The notes under the pieces: generated by a model
Database searches by the model: none
Seen by the model: the letters and a program-made list of their open reading frames with translations, nothing else
What the model was told of the DNA's origin: nothing
Program-made: the position numbers and the translations under genes
Assembly (NCBI GenBank): GCA_040954595.2
Contig: CM082585.2
Location: forward strand, 9,982,001 to 10,046,000
Direction: 5' to 3'
Length of the DNA: 64,000 bases
Source: Balanoglossus misakiensis
Taxonomy: Eukaryota > Hemichordata
Shown here: piece by piece, positions 37,494 to 49,232 of the stretch
Layout: each line of letters starts with the position of its first letter
Position numbering within the stretch: the first letter of the stretch is position 1

Positions 37494-39598
37494 GTTGGAC
37501 AGGATAGCCGAAAGAAATCCAAGTGTGATGGTTGATAAGTTGTTGTTCCGGTCCCTCTAGTCTGATTCTGCAAATTGAATAGAACAGCATGAAGAGATCA
37601 ATACATACTGTTTAACGCCCATTGGGTTTTCGGTTGTGCTATGAATAAATACAATGAAAGCTTTTACAAATTTGGTATGCAACACATTGGGGAGATGATT
37701 GAATTGTACCATATGTTGGCAAGTATGGTTTGTACTAGGTTCCATAATCATGCACAGGCTATTAAGACAATTTTAGAAAGCCATATGGTTTGGCTAATAT
37801 TAATGGTGTGTGTATTCAGCAGCTACATAAAACACTGAGGTGGTTAATAATGAAGGACTCTCCTCATTTTAATGGGGATGCTCTCATGAATCGAGATTTT
37901 CAGCTGAGTACAAACCACGTACATATACATCACAGTGGTCCAGGATCCACAGCTGAAAGAGTGTGAAGCTGGTGAGCTTGCATTCTGCTAGCTCTGCGTA
38001 TAGGTCTGAGTGTTCCAGGCGTTTTATACGTGTAACGCCGGGAACACACAGACCTGTACGCAGGGCTAGCATTCTGAGAGTAAATATGCGATGACAACTT
38101 ACTGTTGTGGAAGAATAATGATTACTTGGATATGTTTTCGGAGAGATTGTCCTGTGTGTGCTTTCACACCCAACAGAGATCCCCGTGTCGCGGGCGTACG
38201 TACACGTACAAAAGCCTTTCCGGCTTCTGACTTACGCAAAAATAAAAGGAAAGTTGAGGACAATATGTCGTAACTGGGTATGTTTATCGTAAAATCGTTA
38301 AGTGCTTCGACGTCAGTAGAATACGAATAATTCTTACCATGATTTAAGCATGGATTTCATTACGATATTTTATATCAACACGCATAAGCATAACAATGAC
38401 GCAAAATTCAAAAGTTTGACGGGTGCGTGGTTAATTTACGACAATTTATCAGATTTATGAGAAGATACCCTTTTGCGGCTAAACGTATCTGAGGGCGCAC
38501 CATTCAAACTGTCAACGTTTAGAAATTGCGATAGAGAAGTAGATTGCGGAGAGTTACGGTACTTTTTGGATGGTTTGTATCGCCTTAGAGGAAGAACGAG
38601 AAGACAACGCGTGTAAGAATATGTTCCAGGTACGTTTACAGTAATCAGAGAGAGGTCCGGGATGTCAAAGTCATTGCAATGCAATATTGTTATACCACCG
38701 GTGTCTTTGGAAATTGGACATCGAGTGTGCAATGATTCACATATTATAGTGTACGTGCATGCAATATTACCTTGAGAGAAATGCTTGATCTGTGAAACAA
38801 CAGATACTGATGTGGTTCTGTTATTTTTATTTGCCAAATGTGTAACGCCGATAAATGAGAATGATTGGAACAACAAGACAGGCGTGCATGAACTTCATGC
38901 TCCTACATGCCGTTATCACAGCACAGACGTCACCATGAAAGTGACATTTTTGATATTTCTATGACATGTCGATAAAATTGTCGACTTTTCTCAGTTATTT
39001 TCTACCTATGAGTCCATGGCAATATTTAGTTCACTACTTTCGTTTCATTTTTCATTTATACTGTATAATGCTTTTTATTTGCGAGATACCCTATTGTTTA
39101 CAAATTGGTCAGTGGAGATTTTAAATTTCGTGCATGTCAAAACATGTAGTCGGAATGATGAAACGAAGCCAACAACGTCTGTGCTGTTCTTTTGGACTCG
39201 TTTCAGGTAACACGATATCAAAACACATTTCTATGAGGTTGCAACGTATCTGAAAACCATTGAAATGTGTTGAAATACTCAAACTACATGTATTATATGT
39301 ACCAATTTTAGGATTTGTGTGAAATGTTGTCAATTTGAAATGTTTTGTTTTGTTTACACTGTACAGTACTGTACTACAAGTTAAAGTGTGTTGATAGATT
39401 TCAGTGACCTGGGACACTGAAAAAATTATTGACTTTTTCCACATATTATTTGCACTGAAAATTTATTAATAATTGGTCTCATGTTTTGAATTGTATATTT
39501 CAGTAAATATGATATATGTGTAAATATTTGACTTGTCTTGGAGAAAAGAAACTACCTGGTGGTCATATTATATCTACTGCATGTGATATCGACTTCAA
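37494..39598. other. Region between SMCO4 and CEP295 start codons
   Basis: This holds the SMCO4 5' UTR and intron, a strong hairpin (37987-38070), a CpG-rich patch near 38170-38240 that could be the shared promoter, and upstream noncoding sequence of CEP295. A likely 5' UTR exon of SMCO4 ends at about 38102 (minus-strand GTAAGT). A 146-codon minus-strand frame (38436-38876) shows no recognisable family and is not called. Confidence 0.4.
37987..38070. ncRNA. 84-nt stem-loop (MITE or miRNA-precursor-like)
   Basis: Arms 37987-38023 and 38034-38070 are 37 bases each and pair along their full length with about four mismatches, two of them G-U compatible, around a 10-base loop. Arms contain GCTAGC and TGCGTA-AGGTCTG. 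It could be a fold-back transposon or a pre-miRNA-type hairpin in the SMCO4 5' intron. Without small-RNA data I favour the transposon. Confidence 0.4.
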
Positions 39599-42500
39599 AT
39601 GGCCAAAGTGACCATGGCAAAGAAAACATTTCGTCTGAGTCCTAATGAAGAGGCAGCAATCATCAAGAAAGAGAAAGAAAGGAGAAGAAAATTGAGACTG
39701 CAACAGGTACAGTGACTGAGAGAATATGCAATCTGATTAAAATCAGATGTAGAGTTGGCTTGATCTTTTGTTGTATGTTATACGATGAGATTTTATATGC
39801 AGAGAAATTATGTGAATTATTTGCTATTGATATTTAAAGGATACCATGAAACTTCAGAGGGTGAAATTTTTTTTTCAGGTTCGGGAGCAAGAGAAAGCAT
39901 TTGCGCAAAAGCTGAGAAAACATGCCAAAGATAAGAGAGAGCAGGAAGTGAAAATCTTGGCGGAAAATCTTCAGAAAAACTGGGTGAATGATCAGATCAA
40001 CACCGAGAAGGGATTGGAGCGGTTGTACGAGAAAAGTCTGAACAATGTCGGGGAAGGTCACAGAGCTGCTGATGAACAGGTGAGTGAGTCCAAAGTGTCT
40101 GTGTCAGTGAAAATGTTACGTGTAGAAAGGAAGAAATACATGCAAAGCTTTGCAGCAATATTTTTTCTCTTTCTCAACATTTCTTAAAATTTATCATTCA
40201 GGAAACTGAAGAGAGACAGGAGATGAAATTTGCCATTGCTCTGCAAAATGAAAAGGTAGCCATTGAGAGGCACAACAATGCACTGAAAGAACTTCAACTG
40301 ACGAAAAACGAACAGTTCCAGAAAGAAAATGCTCATTTACTGGCAAGGTTTGTTGAATGAGTTCTATCCATTCCTTGATTTATTATTCCGGAGAGACTTC
40401 TAAATTTGCTCTTTATGTGGCTGTGCATCCAAATACATCGATCAGGCATGCTTTGATTTCATTCAAAGTAGCTACAAGAACAGTGAACTGTTATGTACAT
40501 TTGCATATCAAATTGCTTTGTGATATGATCCAGTGGGGCCCAAGGTGGCCAAAAGACAATCTATCATTATGCATTTTGACAACTTGAATTATATTTTTTG
40601 CTGCATCTCTTGCAGGAAAAACGCTCTAGAAGTAGAACGCGCCAGAGCTGCAGCCATTGCTAGTCTGCCTCCTCCGCCTGAAGATCCTCTGGAAGTATGT
40701 ACTCTACTGTGTCTTAGATATGTGATGGCAAAAAATCAGTGGCACATGCAAAGTACAAATGTTTTGGGAAACCACTGGGAATGTTTTTGTGTCCATACAA
40801 TAAGCTGTGATTTTATTCGAGTACAATTAGACTTCTCTATTTTATAACTAAGAAATCAAAAATTCTACTTTGATGTCAGAAACTAGTAAAGGAAGAAGCC
40901 ACCCCACCAGTGAAGCTGACCAGTGCAGATGGATTCTCCACCACACTCTATCATCTTCCAAGTGGGTATGTGGAGAAAGCTGAACCTCATGAACAGGTGA
41001 GAAATTAACCCTTTCTCCCTGAGTTACCCCTTTAGAGGTCCAATCTTACAATAGAAAACTCTGGGTTTGGACTGAACCATGGGCAAGGTTTTATAAAGAT
41101 GACAGTTTGGGTTTCTAGCAGTTCTCAGTGTTTAGATGTCGCATTGTTAAACATCTGTTTCTCATTACTCACTGACTGACTGACTGACTCACTCACTTAC
41201 TCACTCAGGGTGATGCCAAGAAAGCTGCGGAGGAAGAAGAGGAGAGGATGAAAGAGGAGGCAGCGGAGATGGCCAGAGAAGCCAAGGAATGCCAGGAGAA
41301 GGCCATCCTCCGGCACAAACACGCCAAGGAGAAAGTCGACCTGGAACAAGACTTCAACCAGCTGATGGTTGATCTGGGACATCTTGAGCAGGTCGATCGA
41401 CGCAGAAGACAGAAAGTGCTGAATAGGATCCCGGTGAGTTTATCTCCTTTGTTTTCGCCCACCATATAGCGCAGAGTTTGAATCGCTGTTGTTCTGTGTC
41501 TTCATTCGCATAAAACCCACTTTCGTCGTTTTCAGTACAAGGTGTTCCAGCCACCACACAGGAGAATGGAAGAAAGAGCAGACGTACAACAAGACATGGA
41601 GCAAGCATTTGAAGATATGTACATGGCAAAGACTGGTCAGTAGACAAAAATCATATATTTGAGTTATGAATGACCAGATATTAATGTTGTTTGCCTTGTA
41701 CATGCTGTGCTATATACTTTACATGCACATCAGATGATCTTGGTTGTTTTTAATAATGAAAGCGAGTTTTTCTTCAGATTATAGTGGTGACCTCACCCTG
41801 GCATTGGAACCCAAGGCTCCAGGGACAGACCCAGCACTGGATTTGACAGCAGACTCTGAACAGCTGGAGAAAATCATGACACCCATTGGGTCTCCCAAGA
41901 AGGCTGATTTTCCTGTCGGTTTGGATAAAGATGTCACAGAGGATTTACCAGGGGCTCTGGGGGAATCGAAGAAGGGGGAGTCGTCTGACGCAGATCCTAA
42001 AAGAGGTTGGTCAGGATTTATTTTTGACATAAAAAAAATCAGGGGTTGGCAAGGATATGCTAAACTTAATACTATTAGCAGATTGTGGGATCAAGACCCA
42101 TATAATGTCAAAATATGAGGACTTTAGCTTTCCGAAATCTTACTGACTCCCTATTCCATGACTCTCTCTAGAATCACTTCGAAAACTGATGACTAAAATC
42201 AAGACACAGAGAGAGGAATGGGTGCAGAAATCTATGCAAGAATCCGTGGAAGTAGCTGTGGACAGGAGGCCTGATGATGTCATGCCAACAGGTGACAGAC
42301 ACACAGACGCAGAGAAACCAGAAAGAGAAGAAGGTACTAGTATATTGTTGGCACTTGTGGTCCACGCTCAAATTTTCATTCAGTGCATATGACACTGACC
42401 ACTATGGCCACTGTAGAAAACTATTCATGGTTTGAAATTTCATTTGCATAGATGCCTGGGCAGAGAGGGTCAGCAGGCCACAAGACCAGCCACCACCACC

Positions 42501-45500
42501 ACCACCTACAGCAGACAGCCATCTACCACCAATGGTTCCACAACCGCAACCCATTGGCACCACGCCACCTTCCGTTCCAGATGAACCCATCCTGGCTGGC
42601 AGCAGCACCACATTGCTGCATCCGTATGAACAGGCTAGTCTGATCAGGTCAAAACAGGTATGCATAGGATGTGTGTGTCTGCCGTTAAATGTATACAATC
42701 ACATCTAATTTAGATCACCCTGGACAAATGTTGGCATGTTGTTTTTCTTAATAAACATTGTGAGTAAGATTAACTGATTTTTGATTTTTTTAAATTTTAG
42801 ATGATTGAGTTGGAACAGAGGCAGGAAGAGCAGAGAAGATTGATGGAGATCCAGGAACAGCAAAGACGACAACTGGAAGACGAGATCCGCAAAGATCAAC
42901 TCGCTCAGCAGGAACTCCGACTGATGCTGGAAGAGAACAGACGGAAGATTCTGGAGAGCAAAGAACGACTGACCTCGCAGCTGGCCGCACAGCCACTCTC
43001 CAGCAGCCAATCGGACGCTCTAAGAAGAAGCGCTGAGAGCGAACAGAAGCGACTGATCCGCGAACACCAGCAGAAGTTGCTGCAGCAGCAGAGGCTGGGA
43101 AGACAAGGGATCACCGAAGCCAAGGCGAGACTGCAGAGCAGCAGAAATGCTCTGATGCAGAGGTATCCCGATATCCGACTTCCGACCGAGCCGGAGCAGT
43201 CTGGACTAGATCAGCATCCTTATATGAGTGGATATTTCCCCCCTCCTATGCCCCCTCCGATGGGGTATATTCCCCCTCCCCCGCAGTATCCAACACTGCA
43301 GCCACAGCCAGGGTTCTTTCAACCACCGGCAGCGTCCCTCTACCAAACACCATCATCAGCACCGAGCCAGTTACCTCAAGTGCCTGTGCTCCCTCCAAGG
43401 GGTGTACCAGCAGAAGTTGTACCCAGTCAGCTGCCTCATCCCAGGCAGACTCCAGATGCCAGCGTTGAACCTGAAAAGCTCAAGCCTGATGGCTATGAGC
43501 CTCCTGTAGACACACAAGCACCTGACACAGCAGAGGACGACCTCGCCGCTGAGCACGACATCTCTCTCTCCACCCACGGCGTCCGGTCGCAGGGAATACA
43601 CGCCAAGCGACAGGAGCAGCTGGCAAAGCAGAAGGAGTTTCTGGAAAAGCAGCGAGAGGACCTCCTGAGGCAGCAGGCGGAGCAGCAGAGGAAGATGAGC
43701 GAGAGACAGCAACAGCTGCAGCAGGAAATCAACCGGCAGCAGCTGGAGCTGCAGCAGGCGCAGAGGGCGTCCAGGGAGTCCGATGACGCGAAGGCGGTCA
43801 AGAGCAAAGCGGTCAGAGGGCCACCACCAGTACAGAGACTTCCTCCCAGCGAGAGCGTCCACCCTCATGAGCTGAGCACCATCGACGAAGCCGACATATC
43901 CAGGGACTCTGAGGGTAGACCTGCCTCACGTCAAGACATTGAACCAGGAACCGCCCCTGAGCAACCAGCAACAGCAGCAAGGGCAGGTGTGCCAAGCTTT
44001 GCCCAAGATGTGGGCAGGGGAGTCCTGTCTTATCCGTCATACACTGTAAGCACTGACTAAGCAACTTTCACTCATTCATCACCATGGTTCATTCCAAACC
44101 CATTGTTTTCTATGCTAAGGTGTATATAGGGAACTGGGGGTGAAAGGTTTCATGTCTATTAATAACATTTTATAATTATTTGTTCTTGTTTTACAGAGAG
44201 CACCCTCGTCCTCAAAGGATACTGGATCGACAGATCTCATTGTGAAGACAGATGGACGATTCACGTTCTCATCATTCCAGCCACCTCTCTTCCCCAGAGC
44301 ACCGCAGGATGATTCTGTGTCGAGTGGAAGCATTGTTTCGGACAGCATCACATCTGGTGAGATTGAGGCCACACCTCTGTACCCGTCGAGCTCTGCCAAG
44401 GCCACAGCGTTGTCAGGGCAACTGCCTCCGCATCGAGAAGAGAGCGAGGAAAACAGAAGGTTTCCCAGGGAACCGCTCGGCAGGGATCTGTCCCTTGGCG
44501 ATTCCAAGCCCCTGGATCCCATCTTCTTCCAGCGGTCGAAAGCCTTCAGCAGCGACTCAGACACCTCTCCGGAGAACGGCAAGTTCTTTCCGTTGCCCAA
44601 GTCCAGCGGCAGCACCAACGAGAGCGAAAGCCAGGAGAAAAGGGGTGCCGCTGTAACAACAGCATCAACAGTGGCCGTGGGAACGAAACTGAAAGACCGA
44701 ATGCTGAAGAGCATGCCCACGCTGTCTTCCTCTGACGAAGAAACCGGCACGAAGTCCAGGTTCGATAGCTTGATCCGATCTTCGGACAGAAGCGATGAAT
44801 CCGACGGGAGCTTTCGACCGCTTCCGGAGGCGCTTTCGGATTACAGTTTATCCACGCACGGACACCCATCACCTCTGAAGACCCTGATGTCTCTCGAGAG
44901 GCAGACGCTGGACAGCACAGCCAGCTCGTCACCGCAAAAGAGTCTGACCTACAGCCCCTCAAAGAGGAGACCCATATACACTGCCTCCTCCCTGGGCGAC
45001 ACCCTCTCAGAACATAGCCTTCCAACCCAGGACAGCTACAGATTCTCGCCTTCCAAATCTAGAACCGGAGATACCACGCTGTCGGATGTCAGGTCCCTGG
45101 AGTGGCGCGGGAGATCTTCCGATCCCAGCCGGAGTCGCCTGGAGAGCGGCTTCGGCAGTTTCAAGTGGAAGGACGCCCTGAAGGGGGAGAGCACGTTCTC
45201 GCCGGAGCCAAGTACGTCCCTCGTCAAGGAGAGCAGTCCCCCAGGAAGATTCCGGGGCACACTGTCGATGTCTCCCATGAAAGACAGAGAAGACTTCAAA
45301 CCGCCCCAGGCGTCGCCGTCCACGCCAGAACACGAAGAAACCAAGTTCACTGAATTTGCGTCTCCCGCCAAGAGCAAGGGACGTGACGACAAGGTCCAGT
45401 CAAGGATCGCTGGCAGTCAGAAAGACAGCGCACAGAGTGGGGAAATCATCATAGAAAAACCAACTGCTGTCTGGGAGTACGTGTCTTCCGACGATGACAT

Positions 45501-47368
45501 TGAAGATTTACGTGGGAATGCATCGCAGGTTTCCAGCCTCCCTCTTGCCTCTGACGCCTCCGTTCTCAGCCAGCAACTGCTCACCGAGACGGAAGGTAGC
45601 ATCTCCAGCTATGCTGTGAAGGACTCCCCCTTGCCGGCATACATGCAGCTGCACAGCCCCATCAAGCCGAGCTTGGACGCCCTGGAGCCTGTGAGACAGA
45701 GCCCGATGAAGGAAGGGGGTTACCTCCAACGCTCGCAGCGCATTCCTGGAAACGTGAATGAATACGCAGAAGGCCATCGTGGTGACCTGACCGAAGCGCC
45801 GGTGATCTTCAGTGGCGTCAGCGACGTCCAAGGTCTGGAGTCGTCCGATGCAGAGTCTCAAGAGGGCGGTGCTGCCGTTACTAGATACGACCGGCTGATC
45901 GAAGAATCGAGAAGACTCCGAGAAAAACACAAGAGACAGGAAGAAGATGAGAAAAGGAGGCTTGACATGCTGAGCATTAGATATCAGGAAATGAAAGAGG
46001 CACTTGAACAGCCTGTGGCCCCAGAAGAAGAAATGAGAGATGAGGTAAGATGGTTTACCACAGCAAAATTTTTATTTTACCAAAGTTTGTTGTATATTTT
46101 TCATAGATATGTTAAACATGTACACATGTAGACGTCATATCATCAATGTTTCCATGGAAATCAAACTTTAATTTATACTCCTTCCAGGATGACAGCCAAG
46201 AAAGTGGAATCTTGGAGGAGCCAGATCTGACCCTGGTTTCCATAGAAACAAGCTCCATCGCCAGTGGGGAAGACGTGGCAGAATCTCTGGTGTCATTCGA
46301 ACAGCACGAAAACCTTCTGGCTGGGGAGAGTCTGATGATGAAAGAGTGTAGAGATTATGATACAATATCCAGCGGTACGATCGGTGATTCTCCTGTCTCC
46401 GTGGGAACCAGTGAAAGTGGTACCATCATTCCGTTTGGGGTACCAAATACGAAAGGTACTACTAATCTTTATGCTATGTCTCTGATAATCTAACACTCAG
46501 ATGACAGTTGTCTGTGAGCATGTGCGATTACAGCTGGTGAATTGTGTGAATTTTCAAGTACTTTGTTTTATTTACTCCCACAATAGACTCCGAGAACGTG
46601 AGTTTGCAGGAGGCATTCCTGAGAAAAAAGCAAGCATTTATCGAGGCTTCAAAGAAGAGAGAAGAAGAGGCCAAAGTGAAGGCCAAACAGAAGTCTCACG
46701 AAGTTGAAATCAAAGGTCTCAAGAAAACCACTAAAATTTCAGGTAAATGAAAAAATGCTTTTCATCAAGTCCTTTTGGTGTCTTTTTTTTATAAGGATGT
46801 ATGTAAGTTTTCAGGTTGATCTGTCTGTATTCTGCCATTGACCAGCTAAAGGACCATGAATTATCGTTCTTTTATTTTTCTCTCCTCCAGGGCAAGATGA
46901 TAAACAGGAAAGTTATGATGCTAGCAGTGAAGGCAAGAAGAAGTCTGTCACATTCTCGCCCGCGCCAGAGATTCTCTCCAAACCCCACGTCTCGCCTGTC
47001 AAGAAAACGATAAAGGCCGCCATGAAGACCAAGAACTCGGCAGACAGAAAGCAGGATGAACAAGAAATGAAACAAAGAAATCTCAGGTGAAAATAAGTTT
47101 CACAGTGACTTTGTGATCTTGAATATGTGTGAATGGGCTAGCCATGGAGGGTAACCCCCAAAATACTTTGCTTTGCCTCTTTGTTAATTTTGCAAATTGT
47201 CTTTTTTTCATCTTAAACAGACTTTACAGTCAGTTGGAAGAAGTCAAAGAAAGGAAAGTGATTGCAGAAAGGAAAGAAAGCTACGCCAGCAACCGAGAAA
47301 AGGCCAAAGAATTCCAAAAGAAGACATTAGAAATGTTAAAAAAGAAATCAACAAAAGTTAAAAAGTAG
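39599..47368 (+). CDS. CEP295: CEP295, centriolar protein with C-terminal ALMS motif
   Basis: Exons: 39599-39706, 39879-40079, 40202-40347, 40616-40694, 40880-40996, 41209-41433, 41536-41635, 41778-42005, 42172-42333, 42452-42657, 42801-44045, 44197-46044, 46188-46455, 46587-46742, 46891-47086, 47221-47368. They join in frame to 1810 residues (human about 2600). The N-terminus (FRLSPNEEAAIIKKEKERRR, then QVREQEKAFAQKLRKH) and the SLPPPPEDPLE block match CEP295. Exons 42801-44045 and 44197-46044 are very long, encoding Gln/Glu-rich coiled coil, a Pro-rich stretch, and a Ser-rich region with eight S-P-x-K sites. The end carries an ALMS motif (SLQEAFLRKKQAFIEAS, exon 46587-46742). In other animals CEP295 (Drosophila Ana1) drives centriole-to-centrosome conversion and post-translational tubulin modification. 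It is convergent with COMMD2. Confidence 0.94.
41005..41092 (+). mobile_element. CEP295: TTAA-type MITE, partial right end
   Basis: It starts TTAACCCTTTCTCC, shares AGGTCCAAT and GGGTTTGGACTGAACC with the family, and degrades at the right. It lies in a CEP295 intron directly after a donor. Confidence 0.65.
44082..44150 (-). mobile_element. CEP295: TTAA-type MITE, reverse copy
   Basis: It contains ATGGTTCATTCCAAACCCAT and ends GGAACTGGGGGTGAAAGG: the reverse orientation of the family. It fills most of the 44046-44196 intron between the two giant CEP295 exons. Confidence 0.7.
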
Positions 47369-47584
47369 TTTCTGCAAGAAAGGTGTATATACTAGTTTAT
47401 TTTTAAATCATTTGAAGCTTTGTATTTATCCTAACTTTGTTGTCTGTCCCCTTTTTCTGTAGCAGTGTTACTGTACTAACCTCAAGATGTTTCAGAAATC
47501 TTATTTTTAACATTGATATTATTATGAAATATAGATATCTTTATATATGGATATGAAATGTGATTATGGAAGAATACAGAGGAA

Positions 47585-47590
47585 TTTATT
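47585..47590 (-). terminator. COMMD2: Candidate COMMD2 polyadenylation signal
   Basis: TTTATT reads AATAAA on the minus strand, about 240 bases after the COMMD2 stop. It lies to the left of the CEP295 signal (47617), so the two 3' UTRs probably overlap. Confidence 0.45.
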
Positions 47591-47616
47591 AGATGTAGGC
47601 TTATAAATTACGTGAT

Positions 47617-47622
47617 AATAAA
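47617..47622 (+). terminator. CEP295: CEP295 polyadenylation signal
   Basis: AATAAA about 250 bases after the CEP295 stop codon, in an AT-rich 3' UTR. Confidence 0.6.
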
Positions 47623-47827
47623 AGTGAAAGATGATTTTATGTGAAGTTGTGTGTTGCTCATTTTGCTCGTAGGAGTGCAGTACATAAGATCGGAAAAACC
47701 TTGTGTTCCGGACTGAATCCGAGTTTAATACTCTATATCTTGTGGAAGGTGTACATAAATTTCGAGTCTTGTCTTGAAATAAACGGCAGAAAATTGTCTC
47801 TTGAAACTAAACTAACAAAATCATTTG

Positions 47828-49006
47828 CTACTTGTTAATGTTCCGAACAATTCTCCTGCAATGTGTACTTTTCATTTCTGTTAAGGCGCCCTCTAAAGTC
47901 TGAGTCAAGTGTATTAAATTGACCGGGTCTGTCTGGAGAACTTTGACTTGTTTGTCTCCCGAGTCTTCTGTGTGTAACTTCATGGTGACCAGTGGGTGGA
48001 TTTGGTGCCTCAGTGATCTACTTGCCAACTGCAATAATAAAAAATAATAAAGTAGCTGATTTAAGTTGGTGGAAAACCACGGGCTGTCAGAAAGAAAGTA
48101 ATTTCCATGGCTTTGGTAGTAGACGTGATCTTAAAATACACACCTGGACATCAAGCCTCCATTCTAAATTGTGGTAGTGTGGCAAGTCCATGGACATTTT
48201 AGAGAGAATTTCACAAATTTCTTTTCTGTTTTCTAAGTACAGTTGTAGAAGTGCTTGTTTCAGTTCTTCATTGAATCCTAGAGTCATTATGGAATCTTGG
48301 AAATCTATCTCTGAAATCTGAAGCAAAGTTACACAGCATTATATTTGCATCATTCATGGCCATTATCACATATAAATTTTCTAACCTGAATACAGTATTC
48401 ATGGATCTTTATATCAAATCTCAAATGAACAGTGAAGACAGATAGTTTACCATCAATTTTGCAGATTCTGTCAACAAGTACATCAACCCTTCCACTCCGT
48501 GCTGCACTGTGTCTACTTTGACTTCAAGTTTTTCTGTAAGAAAGAAAATATTGATTTGGTTCAGATAGCCAGTAAATTGTGTTGTTAAAAGACACACCAG
48601 GCACAAACAAAAGCTCATACCCTGGCTCGATTCAAGAGTTAATTTTTGCTCTAAAACTAATGTTCATTCAAATACAGAACTTACGGGCAGCTGACTGGTA
48701 CACCTTCGGATTTGCACCTTTCCTGATAAATTCCATGGCAATTTTACAGAACTCCTTGACAACTGTGGAAAGATCATAGACAGATAAGAATGCGATATAC
48801 AGTGTACTACAACAGAAAATGATATTTGTAATAATATGTCAAAATCACATTCCCACTTCCGGGTTCCTACATGTCCCTCAACTCCATGTACATGCACTGA
48901 AAAGTAAAACAAAATCCCCAGTTTCTCTCATGAACTCACCATCTAAATCCACATCAGTTAAGAAATTCAAGTGCTCCTTATGTTCGTCTTCAAGTAACAG
49001 AAGCAT
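47828..49006 (-). CDS. COMMD2: COMMD2, COMM-domain protein of the Commander complex
   Basis: Exons in transcript order: 49006-48940, 48762-48685, 48533-48451, 48317-48144, 48028-47828. They join to 200 residues (human 199). The N-terminus MLLLLEDEHKEHLNFLTDVD is a helical HN domain, followed by VEGLMYLLTESAKLM. The C-terminal COMM domain runs from about residue 125 (LEWRLDVQLASRSLRHQIHP, the W and leucine-rich core of the domain). COMMD proteins form a ten-member ring with CCDC22/CCDC93 in the Commander endosomal recycling complex. It starts only 226 bases from BRCC36 in the opposite direction. Confidence 0.93.
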
Positions 49007-49232
49007 GGTGGCTAGTTAGTTAACTGTTGAGGTAGTTCAGCGACCGGCGACCATAGATAAACGTGTAAACAAAAGAGGAGGTTCCCCCCAAGTAATAGAA
49101 GAGAACTACCGAACAAACAATGGGGTGTCCCGTTCGTTTGTTTATTATTTCCATTTACCAATGAAGAACGAGCAAGACGGAAGGCTATCTAGCTAAACAT
49201 TTCGGCCAGTTTTATCTAAAACGCGTCTCATA
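49007..49232. promoter_or_regulatory. Bidirectional COMMD2/BRCC36 promoter
   Basis: 226 bases separate the two start codons. No TATA box is seen. An inverted CCAAT-like TACCAATG (49157-49164) and CG-rich CGACCGGCGACC (near 49040) are present. Both genes are expected to be broadly expressed. The shared use is inferred from spacing. Confidence 0.65.

Noticed and set aside
38436-38876. 146-codon minus-strand frame between SMCO4 and CEP295
   Set aside because: Long for this window but unrecognisable, with no hydrophobic, repeat or motif structure; probably chance in intergenic DNA.
42905-45392. Several long minus-strand and alternate-frame ORFs over the big CEP295 exons
   Set aside because: Shadows of the biased Gln/Ser/Glu-rich coding sequence; the + strand frame joins correctly to 14 other exons.
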